DNA from: Candidatus Bathyarchaeota archaeon | GTDB taxonomy: Archaea; Thermoproteota; Bathyarchaeia; Bathyarchaeales; Bathycorpusculaceae | Assembly (NCBI GenBank): GCA_009889605.1 | Contig: WUQU01000500.1 | Location: 1 to 45,821 of the forward strand | DNA: 45,821 bases | Reading direction: 5' to 3' | Shown here: positions 34,777 through 44,304 of the stretch, piece after piece | How the letters are laid out: each line of letters starts with the position of its first letter | Numbering within the stretch: the first letter of the stretch is position 1 | The notes under the pieces: model-generated | The model's database searches: none | What the model was told of the DNA's origin: nothing | What the model saw: only the letters and a program-made list of their open reading frames with translations | Translations under genes and position numbers: made by a program

Positions 34777-36042
34777 CTAAACCTCAAAAGTGTCTCCGGG
34801 TTTAGGCGCCACCGCGTCTAATCCAACTTCGCTTTTTATCCATTTTGCAAAAAGTTCGCAGTTTCCTTCAGCTCCGTGCATAACGTAGAATTTTGCGTTC
34901 CCATCAACCTTTTTAACGGCTTCTTTGAGTTCTTTAGCGCCGCAGTGGGATGAGAAATCAAAGTGTTCAACCTTCGCCTTAACTTTCTTAAGCTTTCCAT
35001 CGATTACACATACGCCCTTTTCTAGAAGTTCCCTCCCAGGAGTGCCTGGAATCTGGTAGCTGACGAGAAAAACCGCGTTATGCGCCTTTTTTCCGATTTT
35101 TGAAATGTAAAACGCTGCGGGGCCGCCTTTAAGCATTCCAGCAGGCGAAATTATTACGCAGGGCGTTTTTGTCGCTCTTCTACGGTCTCTCCAACCTTCA
35201 ACCCAGTTGGCGGAATGCACTGCGTCCATAAACAGTTTTGGATCCCTTAGGAACTGGGTGTAATTCATCATTACTCGGTTTGCTTCCCGCGTCATTCCGT
35301 CGATGTATATTGGGTATTCAAAATGGTGGGCGGCGAGCACGCATAGTAGCTCCTGGGATCTTCCGATGCTGAATGAGGGCACTAAAACTGTGCCGCCTTT
35401 CTCAATCACGTCGGTAACTGCTTCTACAAAGCGTTTTTCAAGTTCTGGGCGTTCTGGATGGTCCTCATTGGCGTAGGTGCTTTCAATTATAACCGCGTCC
35501 AAGTTATCGTAATCCATTTTTGCGCCTTCCAAAAGCCGCGTATCTATAAGATTAAAGTCGCCGGTGTAAAGAAGCCTTCTTCCCTCGGCTTCGATGAGCA
35601 CTTGAGCGCTTCCGGGAATGTGTCCAGCGTTAAAAAGCTGCAGGGTCATGTCTCCAACGTTTTCTTCGACGCCAAAGTCCAAGTGTCTTACATTTCGCAT
35701 CATGCTTCTTAGCTCAAGATACTCGTAGGGCAGGTAGTAACTTGAAAGGTGTATGAAGTCTGAGATTAACAGTTGGCTCAATTCTGCTGTCAGCTTGTTG
35801 GTGTATACCGGCTTTTTTCCTTGAATATAGAAAACCGGTATGGCGCCTGAATGGTCCAAGTGGCTGTGGCCTAAAATTATGGCGTCAACCTCTTTAGGGG
35901 GAACATGCATCGGAAACCCTGGTTCATGGTTCAACATAACGCCATAGTCTAGCAAAACCTGAGTCTTCTCAGTTTTAACCGCTATGGCTGCTCTGCCAAC
36001 TTCATGGGTTCCGCCTAGAAATTTAATTTGCATGGGGGTCAT
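34777..36042 (-). CDS. Beta-CASP metallo-beta-lactamase ribonuclease (aCPSF2-like)
   Basis: 421 residues. MBL motifs LDYGVMLNH, LGHSHLDHSGAIP, NAGHIPGSAQVLIE, LLYTGDFNL and the beta-CASP part (STYANEDHPERPELEKRF, ISPAGMLKGGPAAFY, FDFSSHCGAKEL, YVMHGAEGNC). No N-terminal KH domains, so it is the short aCPSF2-type rather than aCPSF1; RNA 5'-3' exonuclease or endonuclease activity is expected. First gene of a three-gene operon with two proteases. Confidence 0.9.
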   Translation of the reverse strand: MTPMQIKFLGGTHEVGRAAIAVKTEKTQVLLDYGVMLNHEPGFPMHVPPKEVDAIILGHSHLDHSGAIPVFYIQGKKPVYTNKLTAELSQLLISDFIHLSSYYLPYEYLELRSMMRNVRHLDFGVEENVGDMTLQLFNAGHIPGSAQVLIEAEGRRLLYTGDFNLIDTRLLEGAKMDYDNLDAVIIESTYANEDHPERPELEKRFVEAVTDVIEKGGTVLVPSFSIGRSQELLCVLAAHHFEYPIYIDGMTREANRVMMNYTQFLRDPKLFMDAVHSANWVEGWRDRRRATKTPCVIISPAGMLKGGPAAFYISKIGKKAHNAVFLVSYQIPGTPGRELLEKGVCVIDGKLKKVKAKVEHFDFSSHCGAKELKEAVKKVDGNAKFYVMHGAEGNCELFAKWIKSEVGLDAVAPKPGDTFEV

Positions 36043-36160
36043 TTCTTTTCATCTGTTAACTCTGTAAACATTCGCAAGCCTATTTTAAAAATATTTAGTA
36101 TTTGGGGATTATATTTATCATTGCACCCAATTCATTTTGGCTACATATATGCTAATTAAT

Positions 36161-38239
36161 TTATTGCTGAGCGTTTGCCTCCTTTAAGGAGGGGTTTCCT
36201 ATCTGCTTTCTTGATTTTCTAAAGGCTAGAAGAGCTGCAGTTGCCCGCCGATTACTGTTAAGGCCAGAATAACTGCGATCCATGTTGTTGGAAAAAGCTC
36301 TATTTGAGGGATGCCATCCGAAAAGGTTTCCACAGTGAAGTAAATGGTCTCAGAAGCACCAATATTTCCGTCGACATCTTCTGCATAAACGGTTATGCGG
36401 TGGGAAACGACGGATAACCCGGTTAGGGTTATGTTTCCAGCGATGGTTACGTTGGCTTGTCCGTCTAAACTATAAGCAATCCATAAAACTGGCTTACTTA
36501 CAGTGAAGGTTAATGGAACATCTGGTACGTTATATGTTTTGTTTTCTGGCGAAATAATAGGAATAACAGGAGGCTTAACGTCCACAATGTTTTCTAGGAA
36601 CTCTGGAATTGCAACTGGTTTCATTAGTGGGTGATTGTCTTGGTTATTCTCATTGATAATGTAAGGAGTGTCTCCTATACAATCACCATCAGCGTCTGTG
36701 CCGTTGTAGTCGCTCCAATAGTTTCCTTCATTGCCGTCGTCCCAAAAATTGGCGGCGCCGCCTACTAGTTTTGGCGGTTCCGGTTCGCCGGGGAAAACCC
36801 AGATTGGGGCAACATGCGCTTGAAGTTTTTCTGCGGGGCTGTTATTGATGAAGTTATTGTGGTGTATTGTGTTATTTTTGTGGGATCCCTCTAGTTCGAT
36901 GCCCCAACCATTGTTCTTTGCGATAGTGTTTAATGTAATTGTGTTTTCGAATGCATTGCTAATCCATATGCCCTTATCATTCCTTGAAATGTAATTTCCA
37001 ATGATTGTGCCGTTTGGACCGTATCCGAAGCCGATTCCGCAGCCCTTGTTTAGTGAGATGCTGTTTCCGGTGACGTTTGAATTTTTAATGTTGCGGAAGA
37101 AAATTTCGTTTCCCCCCATTCCTTGTTATATGGTTCATTGTAACAGTATTGCTGGTTGCGGGTTCGAAGTTTATGCCATCTCCAGCATTAGCGGTTATTG
37201 TGTTGTTTGAAATGACGTTGTTGTTCGAGTTGCCATCAAGACGGATGCCATATCCATTGTTATTCGTGATGGTATTGCCAGAAATCATGTTATTGGAAGA
37301 TCCCCAGAGGATTATGCCATTCAAATTGTTTGCTATGGTGTTGCCGCTAACTCTTGAATTAGTCGTGTAGCAAAGCAAAAGCCCACCTCCGTTGTGTTCA
37401 AGGTGTAAACCCTGAACTGTTATGCCGCTGCAGTTCCTTAATACCACCCAACCCGCGTTGGAGGGCACGGTTCTATTGTGCTGTCCTACCCAATAATAGA
37501 TTGGTTTGCCGTTTATCTTGTTCGAGGTGTCAATGTTACTGACAACATAGACGCTTTCTGAAATTGCGTAATTGTTGTTCGCAAACTGGTTATTTCTAAA
37601 AACAACGTTTGAAGCGTAAACCGCCACTCCATAAGTGTTATTCGGTGTTATTCGCAATGTAGTTATCTGAAACTTCGCTTCCGGATGAAAAATCGTAAAA
37701 TGCGATGGCGCAAGTGTTGTTAGTTATCGTGTTGCCCAAGACTTTGTTGCTTCTTGGGGATGCTGGCAGACCATAGTTTAACCAGGTAAATTTAATGCCG
37801 TATGTGAAGTTGCATATTTTTAGGTTCCTTATTGTGACGCCGTTTCTTTCTTGAAGGAAGATTCCTGTCCCGTTTCCATTACCTTGGAGAGCGTGGCCTG
37901 CACCATCAACAACTATACCATCACATAGAATCACAATAGTGTTGTAGATGTCGTCTGTTAAAGTGTAAACATTACCGCTGCGGCGAATTTTGGCGGTTCC
38001 TTCAACTGTTCCATCGCTGTTAATTAGGATACCGGGGGGATTGTTTCTGGAATGAAATTTGCTGATGATAGATTAACAAGTATCGTCTCAGCTACTGCAA
38101 AGAACAAGAGGGCTGCAAGAACCAAGGCCACGAGAAGACTTCTCGGCAAATGTCCGTTCCCTAAGTGGAGACTTGAAAAGGCAAAAATAAAATTTTTTGG
38201 ATCTCCTTTACCGCTAACTATGTTAGACAGTTTTCGCAA
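36161..38239 (-). pseudogene. Right-handed beta-helix (NosD/PbH1-type) cell-surface protein, four frameshifts
   Basis: TTG at 38239. Signal-anchor SLLVALVLAALLFFAVAETI; then NPPGILINSDGTVEGTAKI and an Asn-rich parallel beta-helix (VVDGAGHALQG, then repeats such as SGNTITNNNGYGIRLDG); a YWSDYNGTDADGDCIGDTPY closing motif; an Ig-like domain (ISPENKTYNVPDVPLTFTV); and a C-terminal membrane anchor TTWIAVILALTVIGG with basic tail. The pieces are in successive frames with switches near 38030, 37645, the G6 run at 37112-37117 and 36244. Restoring these gives one ~690-residue surface protein ending at TAA 36161. Either decaying or assembly indels. Confidence 0.8.
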
Positions 38240-38325
38240 TTAAATTTATTGCGGTTAAACAAAATTGCTTGTGTTCTTTGTTAAATGGTTTGCCACAGCC
38301 GGATTTTCAACAGTATGCGTGTGCA

Positions 38326-38937
38326 TTATATTTTGAGAGTATTGGGCTTTTCCATGTGGCCAACTCTAACAAGCCCAGTTTTGATAGCCTTTAAAATCTC
38401 ATCCAAGTTTGTGGAAGCTTTAATTTCCGTATAAACTGACCATAATTCTTCAACTCTATGTGCGTCGCTTCCAGCCACTCCTGGCAGTCCCATTTTTTTA
38501 GCTAACTTTTCAGCTAACGCGTTACACTGTCGGGCGCTTCCACCATTTAAAACTTCAATAGCGTCAACCTTATAATCCTTAGTCAAGTCTCCTAAACCAT
38601 ACTCCCTGTAAGGATGAGCCGCAACAACTACGGCTCCAACGCTTCGTGCAAAATCAATCACGTTTTCCACGGTCCACGGTTCCGGTGGGACTTCTGCAAC
38701 ACCCAGCAAGAGCAGGTCGCCGTCAACGGTGCTTACCTCGATTCCGGGAATTATGGTGACATCTGGGTGTGCAGAGGCTAGCTCCCTCACTTTGTAATAG
38801 CCTTTAACAGTATTGTGATCTGTTATAGCCACTGCATTGATGTAGGGCTGGGCGATGAGCTGTTGCACTAGAGTTTTCGGGTGGATTGAAGAATCGTTTG
38901 AAAATAATGTGTGAATGTGTAAATCAGCTCGAATCAA
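38326..38937 (-). CDS. PHP-domain metal-dependent phosphoesterase
   Basis: 203 residues, TTG start inside the last 14 bases of tgtA. Metal ligands: DLHIHTLFSND (H-x-H), AITDHNTVKG, IPGIEVST, VVAAHPYRE and GSDAHRVEE. The length fits stand-alone PHP phosphoesterases (3'-nucleotide or RNA phosphoesterase activity in relatives); it is not part of a polymerase. Function with tgtA is unknown. Confidence 0.88.
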   Translation of the reverse strand: MIRADLHIHTLFSNDSSIHPKTLVQQLIAQPYINAVAITDHNTVKGYYKVRELASAHPDVTIIPGIEVSTVDGDLLLLGVAEVPPEPWTVENVIDFARSVGAVVVAAHPYREYGLGDLTKDYKVDAIEVLNGGSARQCNALAEKLAKKMGLPGVAGSDAHRVEELWSVYTEIKASTNLDEILKAIKTGLVRVGHMEKPNTLKI

Positions 38938-40567
38938 GGCAAATCGCCAGGCTTTTCTTGCGCAACTCTTTCTTTAAGAACGTCGACATGGCTTTAATCC
39001 ACTTTCCCTTAACATCAAGGTATTTAAACCTAACGCCTTTGGCTAAACAAGCCTTTCTGCAAGCCTTCAAAATTTCGCCGTTCCAATTTTCGGGGTCATG
39101 TAGCAAAACCACCAGCCTATAGTCTCTTTGGGTTATGTAATTTGCAACTTGAGAAGCCACGTATACTAATGTTTCCTTGTCAAGTGGAAGGACGCTTTCA
39201 TGCTGAGAAAGAGGATAAACTTCATCAATTTCAACTGGAACCACGCCGAAAGGAGCGCTGTAAAAACATGTGTGAACGCTGTTTGAGTTGTTTCCAAGAA
39301 CCTTTTTAAGCATCTTAACTGTCTCTTTGTATTCTTTTGATCTATGGAAAGGTTTAGTTCTGGTTTGAGGCACAAGCAGAAGAACATCGGCATTTCGGGG
39401 TTTCAAATATCTTTCAGCCATTCTCATTCTGTGGCGGACAACTTCAGGCCGGGCAAGATCAAGAGCGCTGAAGAAGAAAAGGCCGCTTCGCTTTACTGTT
39501 GGACTGTGCCTCTCAATAAAGGCCTCGTAGTTCCCAAGCTTCTTTAAGGCTTGAAACAAAGCTGGATGTCCATGCATCCGCAATTCTAAATGCTCCCAGA
39601 GGCGGCCTTCCTTTATAGCTTGTTTTATGTATCTTATTTCCGAAAGGCATGCGTAGAGGTTGTGTTCTGCAAGGAAAGTTTGCCTTTCCTCTCGGGGCAT
39701 TTCTGAAACGTCCTTTGGTTTTCTGCTTAAACATTTTGGACAATTGCAGGGGAAATATTCCAGTTCTTCAAGTCTAATGGTGCCAGTGGCAGTCATGTAA
39801 CGATTTTCTTTGGCGTATATCGCATAGGCTGCGGAGTCAAAGAGGTCGCATCCAAGGGCGACAGCTAAGGAAAACATGAAGGGGTGGCCGGCTCCGAATA
39901 GGTGAAGAGGTTTTTCAATGGGAAGGTTAATTTTTGCAGCCATAATCATGTCCGCTAAAACGTCGAAACGGTAGCGTTCCATAACTTCTGTTGGACTGCC
40001 TAACGCGTAAATTTGGAAGGGAAGTTTTCCCATTTCAACGGCGGACTTGGCTACAAGATCTAAATAGCGTCCTCCTTGAACAGGCCCAACCCAGAGGATG
40101 TCCTCTCTGGTTTTGAATTTGAAAAATTCTTTCGCTCTTCGAAGGGTTTCGTTCACTGTTTGCTCTGCGTTTTCCTTTGAAACTTCCCAGCCTGTGGGCA
40201 AGTCTAGGATCGTGGCTATGTCTGAGCCTATTTTTTCCTGGTACGCAACGATTTCCTCGGGGGTTGTTTCTATGTCTCCGTAAACGAGAATCTGGTAGGC
40301 TCCGGAATCCGTCATCACCACTCCGTCAAAGCCTAGAAAATTGTGTATGCCCTTTTCTGCCGGCTGATTTTGGAAACGTTTCTTTAAAATGTATGCGTTT
40401 GTTATTAATGCTTCAAATCCAAAGTTTTCACGAATTTTTGACGGTGGAACGGGTTGAATGCTTGGGTTTATCACTGGAAAAAGCAGAGGAGTTTCTACGG
40501 TTCCACTTTTGGTTCGCAGCTTCCCAATTCGCGCAAGTAAGTCTCTATCTTTTATTTCAAAGCTCAT
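38924..40567 (-). CDS. tgtA: Archaeosine tRNA-guanine transglycosylase
   Basis: Exchanges G15 of archaeal tRNAs for preQ0, the first step to archaeosine. 547 residues from ATG 40567 (ORF track extends too far upstream). Catalytic part: MTDSGAYQILVYG with the nucleophile Asp, LFGAGHPFMFSLAVALGCDLFDSAAY, and the zinc site CNCPKC with a downstream His. The C-terminal ~200 residues are the C1/C2-type region (VLLLVPQTRTKPFHRS, VPVEIDEVYPLSQHE). No PUA domain is visible at the end (KKSLAICLDSS), unlike full-length euryarchaeal enzymes. Confidence 0.95.
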   Translation of the reverse strand: MSFEIKDRDLLARIGKLRTKSGTVETPLLFPVINPSIQPVPPSKIRENFGFEALITNAYILKKRFQNQPAEKGIHNFLGFDGVVMTDSGAYQILVYGDIETTPEEIVAYQEKIGSDIATILDLPTGWEVSKENAEQTVNETLRRAKEFFKFKTREDILWVGPVQGGRYLDLVAKSAVEMGKLPFQIYALGSPTEVMERYRFDVLADMIMAAKINLPIEKPLHLFGAGHPFMFSLAVALGCDLFDSAAYAIYAKENRYMTATGTIRLEELEYFPCNCPKCLSRKPKDVSEMPREERQTFLAEHNLYACLSEIRYIKQAIKEGRLWEHLELRMHGHPALFQALKKLGNYEAFIERHSPTVKRSGLFFFSALDLARPEVVRHRMRMAERYLKPRNADVLLLVPQTRTKPFHRSKEYKETVKMLKKVLGNNSNSVHTCFYSAPFGVVPVEIDEVYPLSQHESVLPLDKETLVYVASQVANYITQRDYRLVVLLHDPENWNGEILKACRKACLAKGVRFKYLDVKGKWIKAMSTFLKKELRKKSLAICLDSS

Positions 40568-40687
40568 GCTGGAATCTAAACAAAATCGGTTAAACATGCT
40601 TATAAGAATGTGGTGCAAAGCTTGCAACTGGTAAACTTATATGGCAATTCCTTATTCTATTAATGGCTCTAAACGGAAGGAAAAAGC

Positions 40688-41437
40688 ATGGTTTGCACAA
40701 TCCAAATTGAAGAAAAACCCGTACTTAACAATCCTGTACTTATTGAGGGGCTGCCTGGAATAGGGTTTGTGGCTAACATTGTAGCTTTACATTTAATCCA
40801 AGAGTTGAAGGCAAAACGTTTTGCCAAAATTTTTTCAGCAGCTTTCCAAGATTTAGCGGTAACAACGGAGGATGGGAAGCCCCGCTCGCCCATAAACGAG
40901 CTTTACTATTGCAAGGGCGCGGGCAACACCCGAGACCTAATAATATGGTATGGCAACACTCAAGCCTTAACAACCTTTGGGCAGTACGAACTTTGCGGAC
41001 GCATTTTAGACATCGCTGAAGATTTGGGCTGCCGCTACCTAATAACGCTTGGAGGGTTTAAACAGGAAGAAGTCAAAGAAGTTCCAGAAGTTTACTGCGC
41101 AGCTTCAGATCCTGAAACCCTAAAAGAAGTATTAAACCTTGGGACAAAAATCATGGTGGGAAACATTTTCGGTATTGCAGGGCTCTTGATAGGCCTCGGA
41201 AGCCTTAGAGGGTTTAAGGGTTTTTCTCTTCTTGTGGAAACCGTTGGAACTTATCCAGACGCGAACGCTGCGCGTTATGCGCTTTCCACGTTAAGCAAGT
41301 TCTTAAACTTGGATGTTGACGTTTCGAGATTGGATTTGGCGGCCCAGCAGACAACAAAAATACTTGAGTCCTTCGGCTGGATTAAGCCAACTGTTGAAGA
41401 AAAGAAAAGGGAAGAGCAGTTCCGCTGGTTTGTTTAG
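40688..41437 (+). CDS. PAC2-family protein
   Basis: 249 residues, ATG with GGAAGGA Shine-Dalgarno. NPVLIEGLPGIGFVANIVAL, LYYCKGAGNTRDLIIWYGNTQ, LITLGGF and IAGLLIGLG match the PAC2 family, which includes eukaryotic proteasome-assembly chaperones; archaeal members may aid proteasome assembly. C-terminus overlaps the convergent Lsm gene by four bases. Confidence 0.9.
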   Translation: MVCTIQIEEKPVLNNPVLIEGLPGIGFVANIVALHLIQELKAKRFAKIFSAAFQDLAVTTEDGKPRSPINELYYCKGAGNTRDLIIWYGNTQALTTFGQYELCGRILDIAEDLGCRYLITLGGFKQEEVKEVPEVYCAASDPETLKEVLNLGTKIMVGNIFGIAGLLIGLGSLRGFKGFSLLVETVGTYPDANAARYALSTLSKFLNLDVDVSRLDLAAQQTTKILESFGWIKPTVEEKKREEQFRWFV

Positions 41438-41856
41438 CCTTTTGTTTCGCTGATGAATTGCTCGTAAACTTTTTGCACTCTTTCAGCAGCCGGACCTGAA
41501 CCTTCAACAACGCCTTTCTCAGTAACTTTAACCTTGTCCATAACCCATATGAACCCTTTATCTTCATACAGTTTAACCATTGTTGGGAATACTCTTTCAA
41601 GGCGGTCAGCTAAAGCCTTCAAGTCGAAGGGTTTTTCCACGCTTAAAATTTGCGCTACAACATTTCCGTTTAAGAAAACCCTATGAAGCTTTTTCCCTTC
41701 CTCGTCCTTCGCTTCTGCTAAGCATAGGCTCAAATTGTCCGGGTTTATGCCTATCAAAGTTCCATTGTAGGTTTTGCCAGCTGTAGTTGTGACAATCACT
41801 GTTTTGTCAACCAGAGCTGAAACTTCTGTGAAGAACCTTCTCTGTGCAACTGACAA
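41434..41856 (-). CDS. Sm-like archaeal protein with C-terminal extension (SmAP3-type)
   Basis: 140 residues, TTG start after a strong AAGGAGG. N-terminal Lsm fold (VDKTVIVTTTAGKTYNGTLIGINPDNLSLCLAEA; RVFLNGNVVAQILS as Sm2), then a ~65-residue helical/beta extension (KALADRLERVFPTMVKLYED). SmAP3 proteins have this architecture and form RNA-binding rings. Function probably in RNA metabolism. Confidence 0.9.
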   Translation of the reverse strand: MSVAQRRFFTEVSALVDKTVIVTTTAGKTYNGTLIGINPDNLSLCLAEAKDEEGKKLHRVFLNGNVVAQILSVEKPFDLKALADRLERVFPTMVKLYEDKGFIWVMDKVKVTEKGVVEGSGPAAERVQKVYEQFISETKG

Positions 41857-41968
41857 AGTTTAACCTCCTTCACTGCACTACACGTTATCTAAACACGCAT
41901 TTTAGGATTTAAACTGCACAAGGGTTATTAGGTATATTCTGTTGCTAAATTATTTTGTGGTTTAGGAA

Positions 41969-43024
41969 TTGGCGCAAATAGATAGAGAAAGGGAGGCGCT
42001 TTACGCCAGACTCAGGTCTATAGAGTCTGACCTTGCCAGCGTTTCCGGAGCGATAAGCGATGTTGAACGCAAACTGGCTTCCATTGACGGGGCTACGGCT
42101 TCTCTTCCAAGCAGACTTGCAACAGTCCGTGGGCGCGGTTACGCGGCTATGGGGCATCTGGAAAAAGAGCATAGAGCTTTTAACAAAAAAGTGGATGGAA
42201 GTTTCTACAACAATCAAGCAGAACTTCTACAACAACGTTCAACCATTAACCGCTCAGATTCGTGCGCTTAAATCGGAAGTTCAAGGGTTAAAGGCTGGAG
42301 CAGGCTTTGGCGGCATGGTTTTCGGATGGGCTTCAGTGGGGCGCCTTTCAGCGGAAGCCTCAACCCTAAAAGCGCGGGTTATCCCTGAAACATCCAAGAT
42401 TAACGCTTCCCTAGGCGAGTTTTTTGGAAGCATAGACGCCATAGACAGAGACTTGAAAATAGCTGAAAAAACCATGGAGCTTTTCTCATTCGCGGGTTTC
42501 CAGCTGAAACCCGAAGAAAGCCCAGTGTTGGCTATTGAAGGAAAAATAATGTTAAAAGACAAATGTGAGGGAACACTTTACTTCACCAACCAACGGTTCA
42601 TCTTCGAAGGAAAGAAAGAAGTGGTGTTGGAAAAGAAGCTTTTCATAACCACAAAAAAGAAGATGGAACGCACGGTGTTAATAGAACAGCCCATAGGGGC
42701 GCTTCAGGAAATCTCTAAAGGACGAGTTGGGTTGGTGGCGTGGACAGGCGTCTACATACGTTTTAAGCCAGAACGTAGGCTGGAAGAAACCCCTTCGACG
42801 TTAAAGACTGGAAAGCCGACGTGATAACACGGTTCTTCCAGTATATTATCAGAGGCGAAGCTGACAGAGACATAGCAACCATAAAAGGCATAACTCCTAA
42901 AGAGGCACCAACCATAAGAGTTGTCCGCTGTCCCCACTGTGGAGCGCCATACACAAAGGAAATTTACAAGGGACAAACTTCCGTACAATGCGAATACTGC
43001 GGAACCTCAATAATCATAAGCTAA
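41969..43024 (+). pseudogene. Coiled-coil / PH-like / zinc-ribbon protein with two frameshifts
   Basis: Three track ORFs are one gene. Frame 1 (41969 to ~42185): coiled coil (MAQIDREREALYARLRSIES). Removing one A from A6 at 42185-42190 joins frame 2: VSTTIKQNFYNNVQPLTAQI, an Ala/Gly-rich turn, and a PH/GRAM-like beta domain (EGTLYFTNQRFIFEGKKEVV). Adding one C at 42790-42793 returns to frame 1: FDVKDWKADVITRFFQYIIR, then a zinc ribbon CPHCGAPY and CEYCGTSI at the end. I recognise no named family; the PH-like plus zinc-ribbon layout suggests a membrane- or protein-binding adaptor. TTG start, uncertain. Confidence 0.65.
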
Positions 43025-43026
43025 AA

Positions 43027-44304
43027 CTAGCCAATTTTCGTCTCTTCTAGACTCTGCTTTAGAAACACGGCGGTGTCGGACGGCACATCACGGTAAACAA
43101 CGACATTTGGACCAATCCAACAGTTAGCGCCAACTTTCACACCGGGCATCAAAAGCGCGTTTATCCCAGTTTTAACATTATCCCCTAAAACTGCTCCAAG
43201 CTTTGTTCTTCCACTATCCACCAGCTTATCTTTAACCATCATTTTTATTGTTCCAGCGTCAAGCCGATAATTTGCCGTTATCGTTCCAGCGCCGAAATTG
43301 CCTTTTTCTCCTATTATGCTGTCGCCAACATAAGACAAATGCCCAATATGCGTTCCATCCATGATTATGCTGTTTTTTATTTCACAAGCGTTTCCTATGC
43401 GCACCTTTTTGCCGATGCTTGTGCAAGGGCGTATGTAACAGTTAGGCCCTATATCACTCTCCTCATCTATGAAAGCTGGTCCCTCAATATAGGCTCCGGA
43501 ACGTATCCGCGCAGTTTCCGCAACCGTCACCGGACCAATTATGCGCGCGCCTATCTCCACGTTTCCAAGAATACGGTGCTCCATCCTTGTCAGCATCCAA
43601 CGGTTAGCCTCAAGCAAATCCCAAGGTCTGCCAATGTCAAACCACTCGCCCTTCGGAATTTCGGCAGCAAAAATAGGCTTTCCTTCGCTAAGCAGAAACG
43701 TAATGGCGTCGGTGATTTCCCATTCTCCTCTAGACGAGGCAGATATCCGCTTTGCCTTTTCGAAGATTTCCGTTGAAAGCACATAAAGCCCAGCGTTCGC
43801 CAACCGTGTAGGTGCCTCTTCCCTTTTCGGCTTCTCGACTATGCGTTTGACTCGTCCTTCAGCCTCAAGCTCCACTATCCCATACTCTTCGGGCTTTTCC
43901 ACCGGAACAACAGTTAAAGTGGCAGACGGCCTCTTTTTTTCATGCATGTCTAAAACCTTTTTTAGGGCTTCTGGCGTGAACAGCAAATCGCCGTAAACAA
44001 GCAGAAAATCCTCATCCACATATGATTCTGCAGCGCTCACAGCGTTTCCAGTTCCAACAACCGCCTTTTGATAGGCGTACTCAATCTTTAACCCCAACTT
44101 TTCTCCAGAACAAAAATATCCACGAATAACATCAGCCATATAATTGACAACTATTACAACCTCGTTTATCCCACATGCCTTAATGGCGTTTAAACAGTGT
44201 TCAAGTATCGGCTTTCCGCCTACGCTTATCATGTGCTTTGGCCTAGTTAAAGTGAGGGGCCGCAGTCTCACGCCTTCGCCAGCAGCCAAAACCACCGCCT
44301 TCAT
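43027..44304 (-). CDS. GlmU-like bifunctional nucleotidyltransferase / acetyltransferase
   Basis: 425 residues. N-terminal nucleotidyltransferase (VVLAAGEGVRLRPLTLTRPK, VYGDLLF, NAGLYVLS, EWFDIGRPWDLLEAN) and C-terminal left-handed beta-helix with hexapeptide repeats (VEIGARIIGPVTVAE; GAGTITANYRLD, which is the GlmU-type active-site region). In archaea such enzymes make UDP-GlcNAc (or glucose-1-phosphate dTTP products) from glucosamine-1-phosphate. ATG start overlapping the glmM stop by four bases, so the two steps are coupled. Confidence 0.88.
   Translation of the reverse strand: MKAVVLAAGEGVRLRPLTLTRPKHMISVGGKPILEHCLNAIKACGINEVVIVVNYMADVIRGYFCSGEKLGLKIEYAYQKAVVGTGNAVSAAESYVDEDFLLVYGDLLFTPEALKKVLDMHEKKRPSATLTVVPVEKPEEYGIVELEAEGRVKRIVEKPKREEAPTRLANAGLYVLSTEIFEKAKRISASSRGEWEITDAITFLLSEGKPIFAAEIPKGEWFDIGRPWDLLEANRWMLTRMEHRILGNVEIGARIIGPVTVAETARIRSGAYIEGPAFIDEESDIGPNCYIRPCTSIGKKVRIGNACEIKNSIIMDGTHIGHLSYVGDSIIGEKGNFGAGTITANYRLDAGTIKMMVKDKLVDSGRTKLGAVLGDNVKTGINALLMPGVKVGANCWIGPNVVVYRDVPSDTAVFLKQSLEETKIG

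Noticed and set aside
36179-36193. Inverted repeat CCTCCTTTAAGGAGG, possible terminator or operator
   Set aside because: It lies inside the restored 3' coding end of the beta-helix gene, has only a six-base stem and no T run.
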